From: an uncultured bacterium
Lineage (GTDB): Bacteria > Desulfobacterota > Desulfobulbia > Desulfobulbales > Desulfobulbaceae
DNA: 6,716 bases
Direction of reading: 5' to 3'
Assembly (NCBI GenBank): GCA_903896915.1
Contig: CAITZN010000514.1
Coordinates: forward strand, 1-6,716
Notes under the pieces: generated by a model
Seen by the model: the letters and a program-made list of their open reading frames with translations, nothing else
Databases searched by the model: none
Told to the model about the DNA's origin: nothing
Translations under genes and position numbers: made by a program
Part shown: positions 1 to 6,229 of the stretch, piece by piece
Numbering within the stretch: the first letter of the stretch is position 1
Layout of the letters: every line of letters starts with the position of its first letter

Positions 1-272
1 GGCAAGGGGAAGGTGGAGAAGTTATAGAATCCTGCTCCATCATCACCACAGAGGCCAACAAAATGATGCGAGAAATCCACGATCGGATGCCGGTGATTCT
101 GAAGGTGCAAGATGTAGAGGCATGGCTTGATCCGGGGGCAGGGCAGTCGGATGTTCTTGAAATGCGTGCTCCGTATCCCGATGACCTGATGGAAGCCTAT
201 CCGGTGAGTAGTAGGGTGAACAGCTACAGGCATAATAGCCCTGAATGCGTAGCGAGGCTGAATTTAATCTAA
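1..272 (+). CDS. SOS response-associated peptidase (SRAP / YedK-HMCES family), 3' partial
   Basis: Only the C-terminal 89 residues are present. The reading frame is already open at base 3 and ends with TAA at 270-272. SRAP proteins form a covalent thiazolidine crosslink with abasic sites in single-stranded DNA through their N-terminal Cys2, protecting the lesion during replication. The Cys2 and GFYEW regions lie off the left edge. The fragment shows the family's ESCSIITTEAN strand, then IHDRMPVIL, whose histidine (codon 78-80) matches the active-site histidine of the family, then an AWLD segment, and finally PVSSRVNSYRHNSPECV, the usual C-terminal strand and loop. An ATG at 63 lies inside the conserved TTEAN-x-MMREIHDRMP block and is not a real start. 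The stop overlaps the rnhA start (TAATG), which suggests one transcript with translational coupling. The family assignment is firm; whether the N-terminus is intact cannot be seen. Confidence 0.92.
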   Translation, partial: QGEGGEVIESCSIITTEANKMMREIHDRMPVILKVQDVEAWLDPGAGQSDVLEMRAPYPDDLMEAYPVSSRVNSYRHNSPECVARLNLI

Positions 273-742
273 TGCAAAATGTTGAAATCTACACAGACGG
301 TGGATGTCTGGGTAATCCAGGCCCGGGTGGGTATGGCGCAATCCTGGCCTGCGGAGAACACCGTCGGGAAATCTCAGGTGGCTATCAGCATACCACCAAC
401 AACAGGATGGAGATGATGGCCTGTATTGCTGCCATGGAGGCTCTGAAACGCGAATGCGTCGTTACCGTTTATAGTGACTCGAAGTATCTGGTCGATGGCG
501 TATCGAAGGGCTGGGCCGTAAAATGGAAGCGGAATAACTGGAAGCGTAGCGGCGGGATTCGGGCCGAAAATGTGGATCTCTGGGAGCGGTTGCTTTTGCT
601 GATTGAAAAGCATCAAGTCAAATTCCTGTGGGTGAAAGGTCATGACGGTCATCAAGAGAACGAACGATGCGACCAACTTGCAACGGAGGCGGCGAATGGC
701 TCCGGACTGCCGGAAGACGCCGGTTACACCGCTCGAAAGTAA
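272..742 (+). CDS. rnhA: Ribonuclease HI
   Basis: The protein has 156 residues, almost the same as the 155 of E. coli RNase HI, and aligns with it end to end. RNase HI cuts the RNA strand of RNA:DNA hybrids in the cytoplasm, removing R-loops and replication primers. The TDGGCLGNPGPGGYGA opening carries catalytic Asp9. TTNNRMEMMA carries Glu47, YSDSKY carries Asp69, WVKGHDGH carries His124, and NERCDQLA carries Asp134, so the whole D-E-D-D plus His active site is present. The basic handle region (KWKRNNWKRSGG) is also there. I chose ATG 272 over ATG 245 because it gives the family N-terminus (MQNVEIYTDGG) and overlaps the upstream stop by one base, a typical coupled start. ATG 245 would add nine residues encoded inside the SRAP gene. 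No anomaly is seen. Confidence 0.97.
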   Translation: MQNVEIYTDGGCLGNPGPGGYGAILACGEHRREISGGYQHTTNNRMEMMACIAAMEALKRECVVTVYSDSKYLVDGVSKGWAVKWKRNNWKRSGGIRAENVDLWERLLLLIEKHQVKFLWVKGHDGHQENERCDQLATEAANGSGLPEDAGYTARK

Positions 743-794
743 AACTGATTAAATAACTTGAATCAAATCGGAGCTAACAGGCACCAATAAAAAA

Positions 795-806
795 ACTGGT
801 ACCAGT
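795..806. promoter_or_regulatory. Perfect 12-bp palindrome in the gap upstream of the deacetylase gene
   Basis: ACTGGTACCAGT is a perfect inverted repeat with no spacer, about 40 bases before the deacetylase ATG. A symmetric site here could bind a dimeric regulator, but no regulator gene is nearby and I do not recognise the motif. No convincing -35/-10 pair or T-tract terminator is visible in the rest of the 743-847 gap. Chance occurrence is possible. Confidence 0.25.
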
Positions 807-847
807 CAGCTCAAGCCGTAACTACTACAACTAACCAGCACATCGCC

Positions 848-1965
848 ATGAAGTCGCTGTTTCTATCAGTCGTCGTTTTATTTTTCATTTCCTTGACTGT
901 TACCCATGCGGCGCAAGCAATCCCGGGCCATCTCCCCCCAGAACTGACGCCGCAGTTTGTCAGCATCGGGTTTGACGACAATTATTCAGTGGAAGGTGTG
1001 ACTTGGGTTATCGATACCCTTGAGCCATTGCGGAACCCGCCAGGAACGAAGAATAAAGCTACCTTTGACGGAACCCCGGTGCGGGTAACCTTGTTTAACA
1101 ACACCGACAACGGGCATCCGGCCCGGCCTGATAATGATTTGGGCCGCATCTATGTCAAAGCGGCAGCCAGTGGCAATGAAATTGGGGTACATACCCGACA
1201 TCATGCCACATCGGAGGCCACCGTTCCCTCTGTCTGGCGTCAAGAAATCGGAGGCTGCAAACAGGATCTGGTTGCCCTTCCCCTATTGTCGACTTCGATC
1301 CTAGGCTTCCGGGCCCCTTTTCTGCTTACCAATAAAGCCGCTTTCATTACTCTGCGTAAACTACGGTTTGCGTACGACAGCTCTATTGAGCACGGGCTTG
1401 ACGACCGTTCCGACGGGACAGATCTTCGTTGGCCGTATCCTCTTGATAACGGAAGTTCGGATGATCCCAGGGTTGGTTCACAACCAAGGCTGTGGGAGAT
1501 GCCCGTGTATTATCTCTCCGTGCCGCCTCGGCTACGGGCAGGAGTACAAGCTAAGTGGAAGGAATTTGATATCTCTAGTGGCAAAATTACTGGCTTGGAC
1601 TGGAACATGGTGGCTGGCATTGAAGAGGGGGGAGCCGGGTTCAATAAAGAGGAATATCTCGAAACCCCTGAAATACAGCCTTGATCAACGGTTGCGTGGC
1701 AACCGAGCCCCCGCTGTTGTTCGGTGCGCATTCGCAATTCTATGCTGCTCAAGCAATGGGTGCGGATTTCAATCCACCCAATATTACCTATCAGGAAATG
1801 CGCCAAGTGATTGAGCAGTTTATTGCTTACGCTCTGTCAAAACCCGAAGTTCGCATCGTCCCTTACCGGAATATCTTGGCTTGGTGTCAGCATCCCTCGC
1901 CGCTTAATAATCCAGTGAATGTGGCACGTTTTGGTTTCTTGTCACGGGAATTGAACCAGCAATAA
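848..1965 (+). pseudogene. Exported polysaccharide deacetylase (CE4 / NodB-like), broken by two +1 frameshifts
   Basis: The annotated span is the whole broken gene. It opens with a clear signal peptide (MKSLFLSVVVLFFISLTVTHA, then AQA as a likely cleavage site near residue 24), so the product would be periplasmic or secreted. CE4 enzymes remove N- or O-acetyl groups from polysaccharides using a metal ion. Visible motifs are GFDDN (Asp43, Asp44; motif 1), HTRHH (His115, His119; metal-binding motif 2), GFRAPF (residues 153-158; motif 3), LDWNM (motif 4 region) and FGAHSQFY (motif 5, catalytic His). Motif 5 is in a different frame. Frame 2 stops at 1682-1684; homology continues in frame 3 from about 1669 (LKYSLDQRLRGNRAP) and in frame 1 from about 1713 (LLFGAHSQFY) to TAA at 1963-1965. 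Removing one C at 1665-1668 and one at 1708-1712 restores 371 residues. As written, the first ORF yields 278 residues without motif 5. This may be sequencing error or true decay. No clear Shine-Dalgarno precedes ATG 848. Confidence 0.85.
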
Positions 1966-2099
1966 ATGGTATCAACTTACTGGAAGAATGTTGACTTCTG
2001 TTGAAGGAGTTATTTTGCTGAAAATTATTAAAGCTTTCCTCTGTGGATAGTTAGTTATAAGAAGATTAACATGAACCTAGGATAAATGAGCGCCGCACC

Positions 2100-3233
2100 A
2101 TGGAAAAGGCAAAGGTTTATTATTCTGATTTTAGGACCAAGGCTTTTGGCGATGGGCTGCCTACCAAATTAAAAAAGCTGATTAAAAAAGCTGGAGTCAA
2201 GAATCTGAACATGGAGGGCAAGTTCGTTGCCATCAAGCTCCATTTTGGTGAACTCGGTAATGTCAGCTATCTTCGTCCCAATTATTCAAGAGCGGTTGTC
2301 GATGTGGTCAAGGAGTTTGGCGGTAAACCTTTCCTGACCGATTGTAACACCATGTATCCCGGGAGCCGGAAAAATGCTTTGGAGCATTTGGCATGTGCCT
2401 GGGAAAATGGTTTCACACCGCTGACCGTCGGTTGTCCGATACTGATTGGGGATGGGTTAAAAGGCACCGATGATATTGAAGTACAGGTGGTTGGAGGCGA
2501 ATATGTAAAGGCCGCCAAAATCGGACGTGCCATCATGGACGCGGACGTGTTCATTAGCCTGACGCATTTCAAAGGGCACGAGATGACCGGTTTCGGTGGG
2601 GCAATCAAAAATATTGGTATGGGCTGCGGTTCCCGCGCTGGCAAGGCTGAGCAGCACTGCAGCGGCAAAGCTGATATTGACGAAGCCAAGTGCCGAGGTT
2701 GTTTGATTTGCCTGAAGGAATGCGCTAATAATGGACTTTCCTTTGATGCCGAGGCAAAGAAGATGCGCGTTAACAAGAAAAATTGCGTCGGCTGCGGTCG
2801 CTGTCTGGGAGCGTGTAATTTCGATGCCATTGCCTTTGCCAATTTCGCTGCTAACGAACTTTTGAACAGGCGCATGGCAGAATATACCAAGGCTGTCCTG
2901 GATGGTCGCCCGTGTTTCCACATTTCCCTGGTTGTAGATGTTTCCCCTAACTGTGACTGCCACGGGGAAAACGATGTCCCTATCCTTCCCAATTTAGGGA
3001 TGTTTGCCTCTTTTGATCCCTTGGCGCTGGATCAGGCCTGTGTCGATGCCTGCCTGAAGGCAAAACCGATACCAGGAAGTCAACTCTTTAAGAATATGGC
3101 AAAACCCGATTTTGTTGATCATCACGACCACTTTACCAACTCGACCCCTGAATCCGAGTGGCGCACCTGCCTGGAACATGCGGAGAAAATCGGTGTAGGG
3201 ACACGAAATTACAAATTGATCATTGTCAAGTAG
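2100..3233 (+). CDS. DUF362 protein with a two-cluster ferredoxin insert
   Basis: This 377-residue protein has no signal peptide and is presumably cytoplasmic. It belongs to the DUF362 family, whose biochemical role is not established; members are common in anaerobes. The N-terminal half carries VAIKLHFGELGNVSYLRP and THFKGHEMTGFGGAIKN (HFKGH at residues 156-160), typical of the family. The middle holds two ferredoxin motifs, CRGCLICLKEC (Cys198, 201, 204, 208) and CVGCGRCLGAC (Cys229, 232, 235, 239), each CxxCxxCxxxC, so two [4Fe-4S] clusters are expected. After the insert, DUF362 sequence resumes (VVDVSPNCDCHGENDVP, then FDPLALDQACVDAC). A redox or electron-transfer role is inference. ATG 2100 has only a weak TGAG Shine-Dalgarno about 9 bases upstream, but the MEKAKVYYSDFR start fits the family. 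It stands alone, with gaps of about 130 bases before it and 140 after it. Confidence 0.9.
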   Translation: MEKAKVYYSDFRTKAFGDGLPTKLKKLIKKAGVKNLNMEGKFVAIKLHFGELGNVSYLRPNYSRAVVDVVKEFGGKPFLTDCNTMYPGSRKNALEHLACAWENGFTPLTVGCPILIGDGLKGTDDIEVQVVGGEYVKAAKIGRAIMDADVFISLTHFKGHEMTGFGGAIKNIGMGCGSRAGKAEQHCSGKADIDEAKCRGCLICLKECANNGLSFDAEAKKMRVNKKNCVGCGRCLGACNFDAIAFANFAANELLNRRMAEYTKAVLDGRPCFHISLVVDVSPNCDCHGENDVPILPNLGMFASFDPLALDQACVDACLKAKPIPGSQLFKNMAKPDFVDHHDHFTNSTPESEWRTCLEHAEKIGVGTRNYKLIIVK

Positions 3234-3251
3234 CCGCTTCAAAAAGCCCTG

Positions 3252-3270
3252 ATCCTTCATGATGAAGGGT
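3252..3270. terminator. Hairpin just after the DUF362 gene, possible weak terminator
   Basis: ATCCTTC (3252-3258) pairs with GAAGGGT (3264-3270), with one T-G wobble and a 5-base ATGAT loop, starting 19 bases after the DUF362 stop. The position suits transcription end or mRNA 3' protection. No T tract follows, so it is not a canonical intrinsic terminator. Confidence 0.25.
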
Positions 3271-3376
3271 GCGTGGGAGGAAAGGCTCGCCGTTTTCGTC
3301 ACAGGCGATGCAAATGGAATTTTACGTCGCTACCTGGAGTTGTCGTCAACTTCTACGATACTGGGGAAACTCGGCC

Positions 3377-4273
3377 ATGAACCGAAAAACCAAATCAGAG
3401 CAAATCAGGCAGCAGATTGACACCTTCCCCATCCTTCCAGCTACCGTATCAAGGGTTATGCATGTGACCGCCAATCCGGAGAGCTCAGCTGACGACTTAG
3501 TACAGGCCATTCTCCCGGATCATTCCCTTTGCTTCACCATTCTCAAGTTGGCCAATTCCGTTCTGTTTGGACGACCCCAACGGATTGATTCGTTACCAGC
3601 GGCAATCATGGTACTCGGCTTCAATGAGATCCAATCTATTGCCCTGGTAAAAGCTATGAACAACTCGTTCAGAGAACTGAACCTGGTCACCACTGCCCCG
3701 GTTGAACAATTCTGGGAGCACTCTTTTCTCACTGCGATGGCAGCACAGCATGTTGCCCAGCACCTGCGATTAGCATCAGGCTCCTTTTTCATGGCCGGCT
3801 TAATGCACGACATTGGCAAACTGGTCTTGTTGCTAACTTTTGAGGACGAATATGCTCCTGAACAGTGGATGACACCTTTCAGCACAGAAGAACGTCTTTC
3901 CACTGAACAACATCTTTTTGCGTTCAACCATGCATTGCTAGGAGGGCAACTTCTGAGGCAGTGGAATTTTCCAAATAACCTGTTGTCTGCGGTGGAGCTC
4001 CACCATGTACCTGCAAAGGCCCAGGCGCCCCTGGAACAGTTTCTTGCGCAAGTGGTTCAACTTGCAGATTTATTGTCTCATTTTTGCATTGAGAGTGACG
4101 CGAATGAAGATAATAACGTGATCGATGAGCTACCGAAATTTTTACCTAATTTGACGTCATGCTGGCGCAGCATGGGTATGGCCTGGAACGATGAACAATT
4201 TACGGATTGGTACCGCTGGCTTTGCAAAAGCCGTGAACAGAGCCATGTTATCATGGAAATTTTTTCAGCCTGA
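3377..4273 (+). CDS. HDOD domain protein
   Basis: The protein has 298 residues and is essentially one HDOD domain, with no receiver, GGDEF or EAL partner. HDOD proteins are cytoplasmic regulatory or scaffold proteins related to HD hydrolases, often tied to signalling, chemotaxis or stress, and most are not known to be catalytic. The opening helix FPILPATVSRV, LKLANS (residues 56-61) and the IDSLPAAIMVLGFNEIQSI block are diagnostic. HDIGK (144-148) and the later LHHVP (His209, His210) keep the HD-like histidines. The usual DPALT element reads DHSLC here. I chose ATG 3377 because it directly precedes the domain and has GGGGA at 3363-3367, 9 bases upstream. In-frame ATGs at 3308 and 3314 and a GTG at 3269 would add an N-terminal stretch of up to 36 residues unlike the family and overlapping a hairpin. 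A likely terminator follows, so the gene probably ends its transcript. Confidence 0.9.
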   Translation: MNRKTKSEQIRQQIDTFPILPATVSRVMHVTANPESSADDLVQAILPDHSLCFTILKLANSVLFGRPQRIDSLPAAIMVLGFNEIQSIALVKAMNNSFRELNLVTTAPVEQFWEHSFLTAMAAQHVAQHLRLASGSFFMAGLMHDIGKLVLLLTFEDEYAPEQWMTPFSTEERLSTEQHLFAFNHALLGGQLLRQWNFPNNLLSAVELHHVPAKAQAPLEQFLAQVVQLADLLSHFCIESDANEDNNVIDELPKFLPNLTSCWRSMGMAWNDEQFTDWYRWLCKSREQSHVIMEIFSA

Positions 4274-4316
4274 CAGTCAGTATCGTCAGCAAGGTATCCT
4301 CCGCCTTGAATTGAAG

Positions 4317-4343
4317 TCTGGAACTGCGAGCTAGATTTTTTTT
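4317..4343 (+). terminator. Probable intrinsic terminator after the HDOD gene
   Basis: TCTGG (4317-4321) pairs with CTAGA (4331-4335), including one G-T wobble. Inside it CT (4324-4325) can pair with AG (4329-4330) around a GCG loop, leaving two bulged As. Eight Ts follow at 4336-4343. It starts 43 bases after the HDOD stop. The stem is short, but the T run and placement are right. Confidence 0.55.
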
Positions 4344-4413
4344 ATCTGCACACTTCTGGCCGCTGATGTGTAGTTACCAACGTAACCTATCTCCTGATAA
4401 TGAGGCCACCCAT

Positions 4414-5028
4414 ATGAAACTTTTCCAGAATAGAGTTGTTACCATGAAAACTTTGAAAATTTTAAATTGCATACTTGCCTCCCTTGCGCTTCTCCTTGCA
4501 GGATGTGCGCATACGCCACAGCAAGTAAGGCTGGCGCCTATTGTAAACGTCTCCCCCTCTGTTGTGGATCAAGGAATCAGGGTTACCCTCGGTGTTCTGG
4601 ATGGACGCCCTTCCAGAACTCTTGGTCACTACGGGGCTATCAATGACCCCTCTACCGAGATTACGACGTCACAAGATATCGCTGCAATCGTTAAGCAGGA
4701 AATCATTGTAGGCATGAGAAAAAAAGGCTTTGTCGTGTCTAATGAGAATGTCGACGGTGAGGTGAAGTTGACTGTAGCGGTGAAGTTGCTCGAGTACTCC
4801 ACAGCCCAAGGTGGATTGACTGACGGAGTGAATATTAAAAGTGCATTGAAAGTGGTGGCAATCAAGAATAATAAACAACTTGAGAAGATGTATCGCATCG
4901 ACAATACCGAAAGGGTGCTCGTCGCTCCATCTGCCGAAACCAATGAACGATGGATCAATGACGCGCTCAGCGATGTTTTACGGCAGTTCCTTGATGACAA
5001 GGAATTGTCAAATTTTTTAGCAAAATAG
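4414..5028 (+). CDS. YajG-family outer-membrane lipoprotein
   Basis: The predicted precursor has 204 residues. A lipoprotein signal peptide ends in LLLAGC; the lipidated Cys is residue 31 from this start, followed by Ala, which does not retain the protein in the inner membrane, so outer-membrane anchoring is likely. The mature part resembles E. coli YajG along its length: a short APIVNVSPS segment, a strand with LDGRPSRTLG, a QEIIVGMRKKGFVV helix-strand, an alternating NIKSALKVVAI strand and a C-terminal helical ENDING-type region ending in DDKELSNFLAK. YajG has no settled function. Start choice: ATG 4414 has GAGG at 4402-4405, 8 bases upstream. ATG 4444 gives a more classical 20-residue signal peptide (MKTLKILNCILASLALLLAG) but only AGAG upstream. 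Either leaves the same mature protein. The preceding terminator suggests it has its own promoter. The family call is by residue pattern, not a search. Confidence 0.82.
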   Translation: MKLFQNRVVTMKTLKILNCILASLALLLAGCAHTPQQVRLAPIVNVSPSVVDQGIRVTLGVLDGRPSRTLGHYGAINDPSTEITTSQDIAAIVKQEIIVGMRKKGFVVSNENVDGEVKLTVAVKLLEYSTAQGGLTDGVNIKSALKVVAIKNNKQLEKMYRIDNTERVLVAPSAETNERWINDALSDVLRQFLDDKELSNFLAK

Positions 5029-5055
5029 AAACAACGGAAAGTGCACCTCGTTAGG

Positions 5056-5109
5056 AGGGGGCCGCGCGCTGGTCCGACCGCGCAGCCATCGCCCTAAAAG
5101 TCAAACTTT
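5056..5109. other. GC-rich hairpin plus small A/T hairpin between the two lipoprotein genes
   Basis: GCGC (5066-5069) and GGTC (5071-5074) pair with GACC (5076-5079) and GCGC (5080-5083), with T5070 bulged. The perfect-pairing geometry leaves a one-base loop, so in RNA the innermost pair would open. Outside this, GGC (5060-5062) can pair with GCC (5085-5087) and AGGG (5056-5059) with CCCT (5092-5095), making an imperfect stem of about 40 bases. A second hairpin, AAAGT (5097-5101) with ACTTT (5105-5109), follows at once. The block lies 28 bases after the YajG-like stop and is far more GC-rich than its surroundings. It could be a transcript end, an mRNA stabiliser or one copy of a dispersed repeat. 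No T run follows. No clear promoter could be assigned in the remaining 5110-5238. Confidence 0.4.
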
Positions 5110-5238
5110 CTCCTGTATAACTTTACTTTCCCTCAACCTGTTCAAAGGTTAATCGGATATAACAGCAGAATTTCATAAACTCCTGCTGGGCATTTGATGA
5201 GTGGTGCACATAAGTATTTTAATTTAGAGAGGTGCGTA

Positions 5239-6003
5239 ATGACAAACAAACTTTATCGTTTTTTAATTTGTCTGCCTATTTTGGCTCTTATGGTTGTGAC
5301 TGGTTGCTCTCGAACTCCATTAAAGGCAATGAAGGATGGAAAAGTATCTCAGCAGGAATCTTCAATTGTTAACGGTCAGGATATCAACGCTCAAAACCCC
5401 GATGGCGACACCTCTCTTATTTTAGCACTGGATGCGGGCAATACCGAAATCGCTCGAAAACTAATCGACAAAGGCGCCATGGTGGATATCCAAAATAAGA
5501 GTGGTGATACAGCATTGATGTTTGCGGCAACTAGAAGCAACATCGAAATTGCCCGTAAGCTAATCGGCAAAGGTGCCACGTTGGATATTCAGGATAAAAA
5601 TGGCTTTACAGCATTGATATTTGCAGCAGCTATCAAGGATAGCGAAAAAATTGCCAGCAAGCTAATCGACAAGGGCGCCGCGCTTGATATCCAGACCTTA
5701 ACAGGCGACACCGCACTTATAGCGGCCGTTGCTAATGACAACTCTGCTACAGCTCGAATGTTGATTAAAAAGGGAGCAGGACTTGATGTTCAAACCAAGG
5801 ATGGAAACACTGCGATTATGTTGGCGGCAATCAATGGAAATAAGGATATCGTTCAACTATTAATCAACAAGGGAGCCAGGCTGGATATTCGGAATAAGCA
5901 TGATATGATGGCCTTCGATTTTGCAGTTAATAGTAATAACCTTGAAATCGCAGAAATGCTCCGTGCCGCGATTGCTAAAAGCAACCCCAAGGGTAAAAGC
6001 TGA
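5239..6003 (+). CDS. Ankyrin-repeat lipoprotein
   Basis: The precursor has 254 residues. Its signal peptide (MTNKLYRFLICLPILALM) ends in the lipobox VTGC, so Cys23 would be lipidated. Ser24 follows, which suits outer-membrane sorting. A linker of about 24 residues leads to six ankyrin repeats (residues about 48-245), each with the pattern G-D/x-T-A-L-x-x-A-A, then I-A-x-K-L-I-x-K-G-A and L-D-I-Q. Ankyrin stacks bind protein partners, so this is likely a periplasm-facing binding or scaffold protein; the partner is unknown. ATG 5239 was chosen over ATG 5194 because GAGAGG lies about 8 bases upstream and it gives a clean signal peptide, whereas 5194 adds 15 residues before it. It follows the YajG-like lipoprotein on the same strand, across a hairpin-containing gap. 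The C-terminal tail is lysine-rich (KSNPKGKS). No enzymatic domain is present. Confidence 0.9.
   Translation: MTNKLYRFLICLPILALMVVTGCSRTPLKAMKDGKVSQQESSIVNGQDINAQNPDGDTSLILALDAGNTEIARKLIDKGAMVDIQNKSGDTALMFAATRSNIEIARKLIGKGATLDIQDKNGFTALIFAAAIKDSEKIASKLIDKGAALDIQTLTGDTALIAAVANDNSATARMLIKKGAGLDVQTKDGNTAIMLAAINGNKDIVQLLINKGARLDIRNKHDMMAFDFAVNSNNLEIAEMLRAAIAKSNPKGKS
5380..5973 (+). repeat. Six tandem ankyrin-coding repeats (about 99 bp each)
   Basis: The period is 33 codons, seen from the spacing of the GDTS/GDTA/GFTA/GDTA/GNTA tips at residues 57, 90, 123, 157 and 190. The third unit is 34 residues, one residue longer in its helix-turn region. Units 1-3 still resemble each other at the DNA level, for example around CTAATCGACAA(A/G)GGCGCC at the end of units 1 and 3. 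This suggests duplication recent enough to be visible. The sixth unit is degenerate (HDMMAFDFAV) and caps the stack. Confidence 0.8.
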
Positions 6004-6161
6004 GGTTATGCGTTAAAAGGAATATATTTGCTGAAGCAGGGTTTGCCATCTGGCTCGAAAACCTGTGAACCGCGTCGGATGCACAATACGTTCTTCCGTC
6101 ATCGATTGACATTGAATGAATGGTAGTGCGAATTGAACGACTTTACCTACCGCTCTCTTCA

Positions 6162-6187
6162 AAAGCATTAAGGTCTGTCAATGCTTT
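6162..6187. other. 8-bp stem hairpin
   Basis: AAAGCATT (6162-6169) pairs perfectly with AATGCTTT (6180-6187) around a 10-base loop. There is no T tract longer than three on either side, so it is a poor intrinsic terminator. It lies within the possible remnant described above, so it may be incidental. Confidence 0.3.
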
Positions 6188-6213
6188 AGTTGCTCGGATT
6201 TCTTCAGGATCGA

Positions 6214-6229
6214 TTGCATAATTGCATAA
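6214..6229. repeat. Tandem direct repeat of TTGCATAA (2 x 8 bp)
   Basis: TTGCATAA occurs twice back to back at 6214-6221 and 6222-6229. The length is not a multiple of three, so a duplication here would shift any reading frame passing through it. The two minus-strand open segments change phase by the matching amount at this point. Confidence 0.7.

Noticed and set aside
245..271. Upstream ATG at 245 as the rnhA start
   Set aside because: It adds nine residues encoded within the SRAP coding region, and the family N-terminus begins at ATG 272, which overlaps the SRAP stop.
1665..1712. Programmed ribosomal frameshifting in the deacetylase gene
   Set aside because: Two separate shifts 43 bases apart in plain C runs, with no slippery heptamer plus pseudoknot pattern, are much better explained by indels or sequencing error.
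1368..1814. 148-codon frame-3 ORF as a separate gene
   Set aside because: Only its short middle part (about 1669-1708, LKYSLDQRLRGNRAP) has coding sense, as the bridge between the two frameshifts in the deacetylase gene. The rest is out of frame with CE4 homology.
2001..2030. Promoter TTGAAG - 18 bp - TTATTA ahead of the DUF362 gene
   Set aside because: Both boxes are poor matches, and other equally weak pairs exist in the same AT-rich gap, so it cannot be supported from sequence alone.
2086..2088. ATG just upstream of the DUF362 start
   Set aside because: It is 14 bases from ATG 2100, so out of frame, and gives no DUF362 sequence.
2282..2992. Long minus-strand ORF opposite the DUF362 gene
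   Set aside because: It is a shadow of the strongly supported + strand gene and has no recognisable protein features.
3254..3268. CCTTCATGATGAAGG as a regulator-binding palindrome
   Set aside because: It has an odd central base and lies right after a gene stop, so it is better read as an RNA hairpin; no adjacent regulator supports an operator.
6106..6134. TTGACA at 6106 as a -35 box
   Set aside because: No acceptable -10 hexamer lies 16-18 bases downstream, and no gene starts shortly after it.
6013..6168. 51-codon minus-strand ORF starting at ATG 6166-6168
   Set aside because: It reads smoothly (ending TLLQQIYSF), but it lacks a Shine-Dalgarno, overlaps the other open segment, and the opposite strand has an equally open frame here. 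No family is recognised.
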